Shown piece after piece: positions 10,987 through 23,437 of a stretch of 64,000 bases of DNA. Numbering within the stretch: the first letter of the stretch is position 1; every line of letters starts with the position of its first letter. The notes beneath the pieces were generated by a model. That model was not told the origin of the DNA. It made no database searches and saw only the letters and a program-made list of their open reading frames with translations. Source of the DNA: Akebia trifoliata (Eukaryota; Streptophyta; Magnoliopsida; Ranunculales; Lardizabalaceae); NCBI GenBank assembly GCA_017979445.1, contig CM030717.1, positions 16,417,288 to 16,481,287 of the forward strand, written 5' to 3'. A program made the position numbers and the translations under genes.

Positions 10987-12698
10987 TGTAGACACCTCAT
11001 TTTTGCACTCGCCTGATTAATCAACTCGTAAACCCGATTGCAATGATTCCCAATGATGGATGTTATTTCTATTACTTTATTTTGTTACCAGATATGTTTC
11101 AAAAATCCGGATGAGGTATCTCGAACTGACAAAACCTTAGAAACCACGCTACGCTAGGAAAATACGACCCAGAAACATAGCAATCATCATCTTGCAGACT
11201 AAAAAGAAGCTTCACGATAAAAATCACTAAAAATTGATCAAATTACCAAAATACCCCTAATATCAAAACAATCCTAGAGCTTACGTTACGCTTAGGAAAA
11301 CTCTCTCAAACACATAAAACAACAAATCGAAAATAAATAAATCATTTCGCCAATTTTCACAGAATTCGACAAAATTACAAAAAATGCCCCTCATAAAGTT
11401 TACGATCATCTCACACAAAAAATTTCATGAATAACACAAAATAATATTTCCATTGAATTCTTTACAAAAAATCGATTCTAAAACATCCTAGAATATTAAA
11501 AACCAACTTAAAATGTGAAAAGTCCTTTCCAGGGGCAAAACGGTAATTTCACAATTTTCATAATTAAAAATTTCGAAATTAATAAATAAAACATTAAATA
11601 ATTAAAGTGAAACATTAATGAAATTAATTTAAAATTATTGAAGGTTGTCAAGATATTTCTTCAAAGACCACTCCATTTGGGGGTCCAAAGAATTAAAGAT
11701 ATAATAGAGGGGGGTTCTCCAAAAATTTAAAGTCAATCAAGAAAGACTAAAGTCAAGGTATTAAAGTCAATCAAGTAAGACTAAAGTCAAAATTAAAGTC
11801 AATTAAGCAAGACTGAAGTCAAGATATTAAGAGTCAATCAATTAAGACTAAAGTCAAAATATTAAAAGTCAATCAAATAAGACAAAAAGTCAAAATCATA
11901 ATAGAATTCTAATTAAATAATAACTCTATCTAATAGAGTTCTAACTAAAAAACAATTCTATCTAAAATAATTATAATTAAATCACAACTCTACCTAAAAT
12001 AATTTTAACTAAAACACAACTCTAATTAAAAGAACTCTAATTAAATACTAATTCTATCCAAATCAACCCTAAAACAAATCTATAAATAGGGGTGCTCACA
12101 CCCTATTTTCGTATCAAATCAAAAACCCTAAGAGAAGTAGGTAAAAAAACCTCCTTAGCCTCCCATAAACCCTAGTTTTGAAGTCCCAACTCCTTACCTA
12201 ACACCCATACTTCGATTTTAGCCTTAAAAACACCTAGAAGCCCTTTAAAAATACCTTAAAATCGATAACAAAATTCGAAGAATCCAGATCTAAGGAAGAG
12301 ATACCTTGCCTCGGAGATCCGAAATCAGATCCGGAGACAGAACGAAGTAAGGATAACGGTACAAGGAGCAGTTTTATTGAATCTGAGGGAATAGAACCGT
12401 TGCGTTCAAAGGTAAAGTTTATTTTATTTTATTTTTCCTTTCTTTTTCTATCTAGATTTTTGTTAGCAATGTAGACTTATTTGGGTTAAGTAGAGACCGG
12501 CATTGGCCGGACAAGGTTGGTGCTTAACACCTTCCAACCCCGTAATGTGATCCCCGGATTCACTTTTTCTTCGTAGATTAGTTTATTTGTCTTTTAGAGT
12601 CAAAATTTGGTTCCTAGACCGTAATAACTAGGTGGCGACTCCTAAACCTCAAGGGTCAAAAGCGGATCCGCGTACCCCGCGGATCGAGGGCACTTTCA
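10987..12698 (+). repeat. T1 3' LTR (1712 bp)
   Basis: Direct partner of 3047-4789, closely similar by eye. Starts TGTAGACACC and ends GGCACTTTCA. It has the AGTCAA array at 11729-11895 and a TATA box at 12081-12088. It is slightly shorter than the 5' LTR, partly through a small gap after the AAATTAATTTAAAAT stretch near 11630. Confidence 0.93.
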
Positions 12699-12703
12699 GT
12701 TTC

Positions 12704-13574
12704 TTTCTCATAAAAGTTTAGAACCCTTTTTTTTAGCAGAGAATGGAAAATCGTTGAGGGAACTTGTTTCGACTTTGTCTATCCTTCTATCTCGACTCTC
12801 TCTTGTAATTAGTTGAGATGGGCAGAATACGAAAATAAACCCTTACTTCCCTATCTCTTTTGGGTTTACGAGAGAAGAGAGTGAGAGAGAGAGATTGAGA
12901 AGGAGAGAGCAACGCTCCTATTCTTTGCTGCCAACGCCCATTCTATTGGAGAAGAAGATGGACACAAAATAAAAAAAAAAGATCTTTTACTAGTGGCACA
13001 CCATCTTAGAACCGATTTACAAACGGGTAATAGGGGCTGTTGGCTACCAGTAAAAAACTTCACCCTTTTTTTTTCGATTTCTGTTTGTTGTCAATAGACA
13101 GGACAACTTGCCAAAAAAAAAAAAAAAAAACAAAAACTGCAAATATAGTAAAAAGAAAAATAAAATTTACCAACTACAGAACAAACACGTTTGTTTTTTA
13201 AAAAAAAAAAAAAATCTTTTTCTTATAAAACATGGATCAACATACACCTAGAAATAATAAAGTAAAATATCCCCCCCTTTTCAATCTCCATGGTCTAATA
13301 ATTATTATTCCATCCTCAATACAATTATCCTTTCAAAGTTCAACGTTTATTTAGAATCACCCTAAGTGACTCACGATTGAACCAAAAAAATGATAATAAA
13401 AAATAGAATTTCCATAATCCAAACACACGATCAATAATTGAATTAAAAAAATAACTACAAAATAAACAGGTAAACTAACAACTAAAAATAAAAATAGCCT
13501 AGGTTGCTCTAGCAATGCTCCCATACTTGGGGTTTTTCAAGTCTGATCCTCAAAAGTCCCCAGCGGAGTCGCCA
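12704..13574 (-). other. T3 leader next to the 5' LTR, no gene
   Basis: Holds the primer site at 13557-13574 (reverse complement of TGGCGACTCCGCTGGGGA), the arm at 13270-13385, and A-runs at 13110-13215. At about 12995 minus-strand GGTGTGCCACTAGTAAAAGA resembles GGTGTGGTACCAATAAAAGC in T2's leader (49497-49516). The 65-codon ORF at 12866-13063 lies in a GAGA-rich tract and looks incidental. Confidence 0.55.
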
Positions 13575-15323
13575 CTGAAAGCGCCCTCAATCTGCGGGGT
13601 GCGCGGATCCACTTTTGACCTTTGAGGTTTGGGAGTCACCACCTAGTTATTACGGTCTAGGAACCGGATACCGACTCTAAACGGATAAAGAAACTAATCT
13701 ACTGAAGAAAAACTAAATCCGGGGATCACATTACGGGGTTGGAAGGTGTTAGGCACCAACCCCGCCCGGCCAATGCCGGTCTCTACTTATCCCAAATAAA
13801 ACTACATTGCTAACAAAAAACCTAGAAAAACAAATAAAAAAATAAAAATAAAAGAAATTTTACCTTCGATACGCAAAGAATCTATTCCCTCAGATTTGAT
13901 AAAATCGTTCCTTGTACCGTACTCATTGCTTCGTTCTGTCTCCAGATCTGATTTCTGATCTTCGAGACAAGGTATCTCTTTCTTGAATCTGGATTCTTCA
14001 AATTTGGTATGGATTTTGGGGTATTTTTGATGGGCTTCTAAGGGTTTTTCAAGCTAAAATCGAAGTACGGGTGTTAGGTAAGGAGTTGGGATTTCAAAAT
14101 TAGGGTTTATGGGAGGCTAGGGTAGGTTTTTGACCTACTTCTCTTAGGGTCTATGATTTGATACCAAAATAGGGTGTGAGGACCCCTATTTATAGATTTT
14201 TTTAAGGGTTGATTTAGATAGAATTAATGTTTAATTAGAATTCTTTTAGTTAAAGTTGTATTTTAGTTAAAATTATTTTAGGTAGAGTTGTATTTTAATT
14301 AGAATTGTTTTAGATAGAGTTATATTTTAGTTAGAATTCTATTAAATAGAGTTATTATTTAATTAGAACTCTATTAGATTTTGACTTTTGGTCTTATTTG
14401 ATTGACTTTAAGATTTTGACTTTAGTCTTAATTGATTGACTTTAATATCTTGACTTTAGTCTTGCTAAATTGACTTTAATTTTGACTTTAGTCTTACTTG
14501 ATTGACTTTAATACCTTGACTTTAGTCTTGCTTGATTGACTTTAATTTTTTGAAGAACCCCCCTCTATTATATCTTTAATTCTTTGGACCCCCAAATGGA
14601 GTGGTCTTTGAAGAAATATCTTGGCAACCTTCAATAATTTTGCCTGAGAACCTGATTGATCAATTTTTTTAATTTATAATTTTAAATTAATTTTATTAAT
14701 GTTTCAATTTAATGTTTAATTAGAATTCAATTTTTAATGTTTCATAATTTAAAAAATTATGAAATTATCATTTTGCCCTTGGAGAGGACTTTTCGCATTT
14801 TAAGTCGTTTTTTAATGTTATAGGATGTTTTTGAATCGATTTTTTGTATGGAATTCAATGGAAATATTGGTTTGTGTCATTTATAAACTTTTTTGTGTGA
14901 AATGGTCGTGAACTTTATTAGGGGTATTTTTGTAATTTTGTCAAATTTTGTGAAAATTGGCGAAATGATTTATTTGATTTCGATTTATTGTTTTATGTGT
15001 TTTAGTGGATTTTTCTAAGCGTAACGTAGGCTCTAGGCTTGTTTTGATGTTAGGGGTATTTTGATAATTTGGTCATTTTTTAGAGATTTTTATCGTGAAG
15101 CTTTTTCTTGTCTAAAAAATGATGATTCCTAAGCTTTTGGAGTTATATTTTCCTAGCGTAGCATGATTTCTACAGTTTTGTCAATTCGAAATACCTCATC
15201 CGGATTTCTAAAATATATCTAGTAACAAAATAAAGTATTGGAATAAACATCTATCATTGGAAATCCTTGTGATCGGGTTGACGAGTTGATTAATCAGGCG
15301 AGTGCAAAAATGGGGTGTCTACA
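13575..15323 (-). repeat. T3 5' LTR (1749 bp)
   Basis: Reverse-oriented member of the T1/T2 LTR family. The minus strand starts TGTAGACACC at 15323 and ends CTTTCA at 13575. The W-box array (TTGACTTT on the plus strand) is at 14381-14546, and the TATA box at 14186-14195. Confidence 0.93.
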
Positions 15324-17271
15324 TTCGTATACGACCACCTTTACAGTACAAGTTCCCCGGTAAAAATAGAAAGGAATAAACCTTGATTCCAGTTGTGACT
15401 CCACTCTCATACGCGTCCCATACCACGTATGAATTTGGTAGTCCCTACCATACATCCCAGGATAGTACACCACTTCGGATGATATGACGCACTATCCCTT
15501 CAGGCATTCACAGGCTCTTTAACAGCTCCTCAAATAGCTACATATATATATTACTTTCATTTGAAAACAAAAGAGAAATTAACAATACAAGATTGAGAAT
15601 GGATATCTAGTTTCCTACCATGCAAGTATGACCAATCGGCCTAAAATAAATAACAGAACGAAAAAGTAAACAGCGCTTCGTACTAACAGAAAGTAAATAA
15701 ACATGCAACTAGTAACATTATCCCTCGATATTCGTTCACCAACCTACACACAACACAATAATGTAAAATACAGACATCACCCCTCAGGTGTGACTCTGAC
15801 ATTTTACTGTTTCATACCCTTTTTCCCTTTTTTCGATTTTTACCATTTTTAATCTTTCAAACAAAATATTCATTTTTAGATATTTATCAACTCGATTTGA
15901 GTTCATTGAATATTAAATCATTTTTTTTAATTATAAAATTTATTTTCATCAATAATATTTAAAAAGTACAACACTTAGATCAAAATGGGGTTCGAGCGGT
16001 GCACAGGACCCAGCTGACAAAAATAGGCCGTTGAAATAACCTACTCACGTATAATTTGTAAAAAAATACAATTAAACATATTAAATATGCAAGTTTTGAC
16101 GTGAATTTGAAAAAATCGATTGAATTCTATATTTTAGAAACTCACCACAAACTTTTAATAAAATCCTAAATGTAATTTTCACAATCTACGATTACTAATA
16201 GAAATTGAGAGTTCCTTACAATCTTTGTGCGAAATGATCAAAGCTCGTGCGTGAAAATCGAGGGGAATAGCACGGAAATCGAGATGGTTTGAAGTTGAAG
16301 ACGGTTGATTTTCAAATCTAACCCGGTGGTTTCAAAGATCTCGACGTCGTCGTCTTTTCTCCCTTCTACGACAAAAGACGGTTTGATTCCGAAACAGACG
16401 AAATCCGAGGTTGAAGTTTCAAAACCCCCGTATATATATACAACTATTTTTGATGATACGAGGTGAAAAAGACAAGAAAACAAAGGAATTTGGGTGGATT
16501 TTGTAGAGAACGAGGCTGCGGACGTTTCTCCTTTCTGCGTCGATCATCGAAAGCGGACCGTTTGCGATAGATCTGGAGTAGAAAAGTTAAAAAAATGAAT
16601 ATTTTTCTTTTAAAAATCGTTGGTTGTTTTGGACGAGTTGGAGAAGACGAATAATAATAATAATAAAAATTAAAAAATTTTATTTATATAAAATTTGGGA
16701 CGAATTCGGTATTTTGCCAATTATTTTGATCGACGATAACTTGACCATCCGGACTCCAAACCTGACAAATTGATACTCTATTTCACCTAATTTTTCGTTC
16801 CAGATATAATCGTGTGATCAATTTCTATAAATTCTATCTCTAGCAAAAAGTTACATTTTTGGCCTGAGGTGACCCCTAAATTTGACGTCATTTTCATTTT
16901 TGATGATAATTCAACTTTTTGATCTCCAAAAATGATAAATAAATAGTCCATGTTCAATAATTTTTCCTTATGAACCCAATGGTGTAATCAAATAGTAATA
17001 ATTTTTACTCTAGTAAAAAATCACTAGTTTAGCCTGATCCGACTCCATAATCGAGGATTTTGTAATTTTTCTATTCGGACTCGCACTTGAACGTGCTTAC
17101 AAACTAAAGTATATTTTTTGATCATCTTGAATCCAATGGTGAGGTCAGATTTTCTTAAAAATGATCATAAACCTCCTAAAATTTTACCTCTAAGTCTCAC
17201 TTTCAAGATTTTCTCAAAATTCCATTATTTATTTTTCCTCGAGATAAGAATTAAAAACTCAGGATTTTACA
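15324..17271 (-). repeat. G4 3' LTR, truncated by T3
   Basis: Minus-strand LTR start TGTAAAATCC is at 17271. Homology to 21529-23432 runs to 15324, where T3's LTR begins. Only the first ~1.95 kb of the LTR is in the window. The antisense ORF at 16238-16483 lies in the relatively G/C-rich part common to all copies and is not considered a gene. Confidence 0.88.
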
Positions 17272-18560
17272 TTCTCCCCCCTAATAAAAATTTCGTCTTC
17301 GAAATTGAAATTATGTCTTATCAAGCTTTGTTGCCATTCCACTAACATGACATGTATAATTATCTTCTATTCTTAATCCCAAGCCAATTTCATTTATAAC
17401 TCGTAACCTTATGTCACTAGTATTGCGTCACTCCAACACATTCATTAATTGATCACTTTAATTTAAACTTGTACTCCAATTAATCCATTTTTTGTATAAC
17501 CCTAAGATAACAATCAATTTACATTATATGACTTCTCCACCAATGTCTATCAACAACAATCCTCTCACATCTTCTCTATTCTTTATCTTTATTTCTCTCA
17601 TCAATTACACCGTCTATTATGTTTTACTTATACTTGCTATGAATATTACTCCTCAATGCATAGTCTTAGTACAAATACACCACTATCTTTATATTCAATT
17701 CAATATTATCTTTTATACTTATTGTGATATTTCCTCAAAACCTTTGTCATAATCGTTTATAATTTAAAATCTTACTCGAGGGGATAAATCCTACATCTAT
17801 TTTCTCACAATTCCATTAAGTCATCATTAATGCAACATTGTTACAAGATTATTCTTTCTCACATTTTACATCGACCCACCTCCTAACTTATACTCTACTA
17901 AATCTCTTTTCTTTTACATACCACATGCTCTTTCAAAATTGTACGATATCTTTTCCAAATTTTCCCAATTCCTCAACTCAACCATATATAGTATTAGTTA
18001 TTACCCATACCTTCACTTGCTATATAGTTACATTACTAGTCTTATAAATCGTACTCGTCTTCTCATACTTTACAACCATCCTTACACCTAAAACATACAT
18101 ATCAATTATCAAAACGCAGTCTAGTTGGTTCACGGTTAACTTTTTATTTATTTATTTATAAGCTTGCACTTTTTCATTCTAGTTTCGAATTAGTTTCATT
18201 CCTTCACTTCTTACTATTAGTTGAGTAGTTTCTACTCCGCCCACTTCCAAAAGTTTCGCAGTTCTAAATTATAATAAATATCAAATCACTGGAAAAAGGG
18301 TGAGGTTAAAGATGAGGATGGGATGTTAGCATAAAAAGTGAAAAATGGTACGAGAAATATTGGTTATTTAGTCCGTTCCAAATATTAATACTAGAATAAT
18401 GAATAGTGGGAAGAACGGCTCTAACAAGTATGCAAAATTTCAGTAGAATTATATGATTTAGAATAACTAGTATTGAAACGAACTTTCTAATATTATAATT
18501 AGAAATCGTACTTTCCAAAACTTTGTCGGAGACAAGTACTTTCTCCTGGGTCATAACCCT
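17272..18560 (-). other. G4 internal region downstream of gag, AT-rich, no gene
   Basis: Starts (plus orientation) with the polypurine tract complement TTCTCCCCCCTA. It then shows T/A/C-rich sequence without long frames. ORFs of 60-86 codons here are Ile/Tyr/Leu-rich and have no motif. Pol has been deleted or has decayed beyond recognition. Confidence 0.5.
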
Positions 18561-20140
18561 TACTCGTACTTGTGATAGAAGACATTATCTCTTGATGTCC
18601 CACCTGATCACACGCGTAACATGTCAATGATCTTGTCTTCGTAGATCTCTGTGGAGTAGGCAGTTGGTAGATTGGGGTCTATAGGCTCTGAACCTGCCTT
18701 GTTGATTCCTTTGGCCTGTTGGCATCATTGGAGTTCTAGCTGCTTTATAACTTAATGATGGAAAACTCTACAACTCGATAGTGGAGAAGTTCTATATTGA
18801 GGATACATTAATCCAGAAGAGATTGGCCTCAAATACATCGACCTCTTGGCAGGATCTGATCTGGGAGGAAAAGAAGTCTAAGGTCGGCTAATTTGCCCCT
18901 GGAGGTCTGTAACTCCATCTCTCATCGTTCTACCCTCTAAGCTCGATTCATCGTATCTCTATAATTGGTAGTCTCAATCATTGACTTCCTAGCCCTTAGG
19001 TAGGGTTATAGTCCTCTGAAGAATCTACAGTCTTCTACAGATCTATCAAGATAAGCTGGGGCGCATATCGTGACAACCTAGTGAACATCATATCTTAGTC
19101 TTTGTAATTGATAGATTACCCTGTACTAATCTCAAAAACTCCTAGTGCTTGATTTTTTGAGCAATCTCGGATATAAATCTATCCTCTCGAAGTTTACCTA
19201 CTCAAACGATCCATCTCCCAATACATTCATCTAAAAATGTTACTAATGATTTGCATCCTTGTCTAACTGGAATGTAATCACCGTCATCCACTGATCTCTT
19301 GGGTACTACATGGTACTCAAAATCTTTCAGGTCTTCAAAAACCACTCATTGACCTCAATCGGATTGGAAAAGTCCCCAAATCTCGGTGGATGTAATCATT
19401 GGAAATTCTACAATCACATTCTTGGATTTACCTGTCCTTTGGGTTGGGGAACTCTCTCATTCTTCAAAAGCACGACCTGTGGAAGTGATCCCAGAGGTGG
19501 AATAGTATTTGTCTCTTGTGAAGAAGTCCAACACTTTCATATTTCTTGGATTTAGTGATGCACCTTGCAATTGTGGTAAGTCTTGTACCATTTCTCGTTT
19601 CTGACTACTAGTCTTGTCTGTTCGGGTGGCACGAGTACGTTATCAACTTATTAAAATCTGGTGGCCTAATTGTTCCCTGAATTGATTTGTTTAGCATTTT
19701 TCTAAGCCACGCATCCTTAATCGATTGATTTCGACGCGAACATTACTTTCTTTATGTCCCAATTTGTCACATTCGTAATATATCACAATTCTTTTTTTTG
19801 ACTGATTTAGTAGTATATGTTGTTGTGCCTTATAAAACTCTTTCATCCATTAAGTTGATATGTCTATAATCTCTCTCTTCACATATAGTTATTTTTCCTA
19901 TGAATTTGTTAGTTTCGTAATTGTTTATCTCTTATTACATATTAATTGCCTTTTTCCATTTGGTTTTGAGGTGGTGGTGGTTGTATTATTCATATTTCTT
20001 CTCTAAACTTGTCATGAGACTCAGTCACCTGTCTGATGAATGACATTAGTTGTGATATCAGGTCAGTGGTCTAATCCATAACTTGTTTGTCTCTGTTACG
20101 TTTTGGCCTTTGCCTCGTCCACTCATCTCATTTGTGTTTA
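18560..20140 (-). pseudogene. G4 gag relic with zinc-knuckle traces
   Basis: On the minus strand a start-like MSGRGKGQN is read near 20130. A gag-like EFLRLVQGNLSITKTKI stretch appears near 19130-19080; chromovirus gag typically has EEFL-L-QG--SV-EYE here, followed by F--LSRYAP. After a frame change, SVEDCR-FFRGL follows near 19040. Zinc-knuckle-like strings CYACDQVGHQE (about 18610) and YYECDKLGHKESNV (about 19765) are seen. Having two suggests rearrangement or duplication inside gag. Stops and frame changes are numerous. Gag would form the capsid; this copy cannot. Confidence 0.6.
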
Positions 20141-20450
20141 TCTGTAACAAGGCACTTATCAAAATAAGGCCAAAACCGTTCTTATGTAACTATGAATTGC
20201 TACCGTAGCTTGAAACTTAGTAATGGACTCCATTTCCATTACTAACAGAATAAACCTAAAATCCTATCCTAGGTTTATTAAACTCTATAAATTCTAGACA
20301 CGGAAGAACTCATAATTCCAATACAGAACTACTAATGAGCTCGGATACCGAATTCTTAGTAACACTCTATGATTATAGCTCAAATATTTGTGGTATCAGC
20401 CAATTCAACTAAACATAGCATATCTGCATCCCATACGGATCTAATACTAT

Positions 20451-20462
20451 GCTCTAATACCA
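20451..20462 (-). other. Primer binding site, G4 (iMet-type)
   Basis: The minus strand reads TGGTATTAGAGC two bases after the LTR end CCACA. It differs from the canonical plant tRNA-iMet site by C to T. Confidence 0.75.
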
Positions 20463-20464
20463 TC

Positions 20465-23432
20465 TGTGGCGTCCCGCCAAATACTAACACAAATCCTCAT
20501 GTCAGATATCGAGGTACTAGGTGGCATCTCAAAATTTCAGTATGATCTCCTCTGTTTATGTTAGCAATCCAAGGCGTTTAACCTACATCTGATAAACAAC
20601 ATACAATCTTGCATATATGTATATATACAAAATATAATACTAGCGGAAGCCTATATACATCTAATAACGTACGAAAGATCAGAGTGCGGAAGAATAACTA
20701 GAATATAGGATTATACAAATATTTCTCACTCTAACAAAAGTCCTAACGCTCAGAACAAAATCTATTACTTTTAGAAAATCGACACCACTAAGGGCTATAA
20801 CCCCAATACTCACCAGGAGACGGATTTTAGTTATTTATCTGACCCACCAGATGATCCTCACTTGTGCTCTATACCTGCCTCGCCAAGCTCTAAATCTGGA
20901 ACTAAAAAATGGAGAAGGAAAGGGTGACTAACAATGGTTACCCAGTAGGGAATCAAACAATTTCTACCAATAACCTCTCCTAGCATGAACGAATAAACAT
21001 ACTGAATCATTTTAAAATATGTAAAATTTTACAAAAGAAACTACGATTAACTGGTACATATAGCCAGGGATGAGCAATTAAACATTTTAAAACTCACATT
21101 ACATCGATCAGCAGTACTCACTATAACATTCTCTTTTTATACAAATCTAATTAATCAAATGGAAACATTAAACATGCATTTCATTTTATATATCAAAATA
21201 AGAAAACATATACATAATACACAATGGTGGAGCATTGGAATTAGAAAGTTGGGATTTACGACTGGATTGCTCCTAGTCTTGACATGATGTTACAATTCTT
21301 CTCTGACTTTTAGTTCCTGATTTTGTGGCCGGTTGCTGCATTTACCATGTTTGGTTGACCATTTATCCTACTCAGGTTGGCCGTTTGACGTGACCATAAG
21401 TAATGGGTCTCTTTTCGATGTGACAGAATGTTCAACTACTATAGATTGTTAGTGATTACTGACTAATCATCTTCGTCTATGCCTCTTAGGCATACATGTG
21501 ATTTCCAAATATACAAACCATTCGTATACGACCACCTTTACAGTACAAGTTCACTGTTAAAAATAGAGAGGAATAAACTTGGATTCCAGTTGTGACTCCA
21601 CTCTCATACGCGTCTCATATCACGTATGAGCTTGGTGGTCCCTACTGTACATCCTAGGATAGTACACTACTCTGGATGATATGACACACTATCCTTTTAG
21701 GCATTCACAGACTCTTTAACAGCTCACAAAATAGCTATATATATATATATATATTATTTTCATTTGAAAATAAAAGAGAAATTAAAAATACAAGATTGAG
21801 AATGGATATCAAGTTTCCTACCATGCAAGTATGGCCAATCGACCTAAAATAAATAACAGAACGGCAAAGTAAACAGTGCCTCGTGCTAACAGAAAGTAAA
21901 TAAACATGCAACCAGTAACATTATCCCTTGATATTCGTTCATTAACCTACACACAACACAACAATGTAAAATGTAGACATCACCCCTTGGGTGTGACTCT
22001 GACATTTTACTGTTTCATACCCTTTTTTCATTTTTTCAATTTTTACCATTTTTAATCTTTCAAACAAAATATCCATTTTTCTGATATTCATCAACTCAAT
22101 TTGAGTTCATTGAATATTAAATCATTTTTTTCTAATTATAAAATTTATTTTCATCAATAATATTAAAAAAGTACAACACTTAGATTAAAACGGGGTCCGA
22201 GTGGTGCACAGGACCCAACTGACAGAAATAGCCCGTTGAAATATCCTACCTATGTATAATTTGTAAAAAAATACAATTAAACATATCAAATATGCAAGTT
22301 CTGACGTGAATTTGAAATAATAGATTGAATTCTATATTTTTGGAAACTCACCACAAATTTTTAATAAAATCTTAAATGTAATTTTTACAATCTATGATTA
22401 CTAATAGAAATTGAGAGTTCCTTACAATCTTTATGCGAAAGGATCGAAGCTCGAAGTTCGAGACTACTGATTTTCGAGTCTAACTCGGTGGTTTCGAAGA
22501 TCTCGACGCCGTCATCTTTTCTCCCTTCTACGGCGAAAGACGGTTTAACTCCGGAACAGGCGAAATCCGAGGTCAAAGTTTCAAAACCCCCGTATATATA
22601 TACAACTATTTTTTGAAGATACGGGGTGAAAAAGACGAGAAAACGAAAGGAATTTGGGTGGATTTCTTAGAGAACGAGGTTGCGGACGTTTCTCCCTTCT
22701 GCGTCGATCGTCGAAAGCGGACCATTTACGATAGATCTAGGGTAGAAAAGTTGAAAAAATGAATATTTTTCTTTTAAAAATCATTGGCAGTTTTGGACGA
22801 GTTGGAGAAGATGAAGAATAATAATAAAAAAATTAAAAATTTATTTATATAAAATTTGGGATGAATTCGGTATTTTGTCAATTGTTTTGATCAACGATAA
22901 CTTTACCATCCAGACCCTAAAACTAACAAATGGATATCCTATTTCGTCTAATTTTTTGTTCCGGATCTAATGGTTTGATCAATTTTTACAAATTCTATCT
23001 CTAACAAAAATTTATATTTTTGGCCTGAGGTGACCCCTAAAATTGACGTCATTTTCATTTTTTACAATAATTCAACTTTCTGATCTCCAAAAATAATAAA
23101 TAAATAGTCCATGTTCAATAATTTTTCGTTATAAATCCAATGGTGTAATCAAATCTTAATAATTCTTACTGTAGAAAAAAATCACTATTTTAGTCTGGTC
23201 CGACTCGATAATCGAGGATTTTGTAATTTTTCTATTGGGACTTGCACTTGAGTGTGTTTACAGGCTAAAGTATGTTTTTCGATCATTTTGAATCCAATGG
23301 TGAGGTCATATTTTTTTTAAAATGATCATAAACCTCCTAAAGTTTTACCACTAAGTCCCACTTTCAAGATTTTCTCAAAATTCCATTATTTATTTTTTCT
23401 CGAGATACGAATTAAAAACTCGGGATTTTACA
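20465..23432 (-). repeat. G4 5' LTR (2968 bp)
   Basis: The minus strand starts TGTAAAATCC (23432) and ends GACGCCACA (20465). It aligns with the truncated copy 15324-17271 and, inverted, with the solo LTR 36878-40049. The 22450-22740 part is G/C-richer than the rest. A (TA)n stretch lies near 21740. Confidence 0.88.
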
Positions 23433-23437
23433 CTTAT

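Larger units (their letters stand above)
3047..12698 (+). mobile_element. T1: non-autonomous Tat/Ogre-like LTR element, complete, nested in T3
   Basis: A 9.65 kb element with two 1.7 kb direct LTRs (TGTAGA...CTTTCA), an Arg-type primer site just after the 5' LTR, a purine-rich tract just before the 3' LTR, and a GTTTC target duplication. The internal region holds a 3 x 192 bp tandem repeat, the family leader repeat, a decayed gag start, fragments of the start of RT and of the integrase C-terminus, and an alternating ~52 bp tandem array. Gag is almost absent and the RT, RNase H and integrase cores are missing. It could only have moved with proteins from a relative. It is inserted in the leader of T3, a member of its own family. 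Confidence 0.88.
12704..15323 (-). mobile_element. T3, right part: 5' LTR, primer site and start of leader
   Basis: Minus-strand 5' end of T3. The LTR (13575-15323) is followed leftward by the primer site and about 870 bp of leader, then by T1. The right flank TTCGT (15324-15328) is the presumed target duplication; its partner would lie outside the window. T3 sits inside an LTR of G4, because the sequence from 15324 continues G4 LTR homology (compare 21529 onward). Confidence 0.85.
15324..23432 (-). mobile_element. G4: chromovirus-like (Tekay-type) Gypsy element, degraded
   Basis: Two minus-oriented ~3 kb LTRs surround a 3.2 kb internal region. The primer site (20451-20462) is TGGTATTAGAGC on the minus strand, one change from the iMet-type TGGTATCAGAGC. 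The polypurine tract is TAGGGGGGAGAA on the minus strand (17272-17283). A gag relic is visible; protease, RT, RNase H and integrase are not. Long LTRs starting TGTAA and an MSGRGKG-type gag start suggest the Tekay/Del group; this is an inference. The target duplication on the right is probably CTTAT (23433-23437). Confidence 0.78.

Noticed and set aside
17285..18560. Possible small Tyr/Ile-rich membrane proteins
   Set aside because: Composition reflects AT/C-rich noncoding DNA between gag relic and polypurine tract; no conserved partner.
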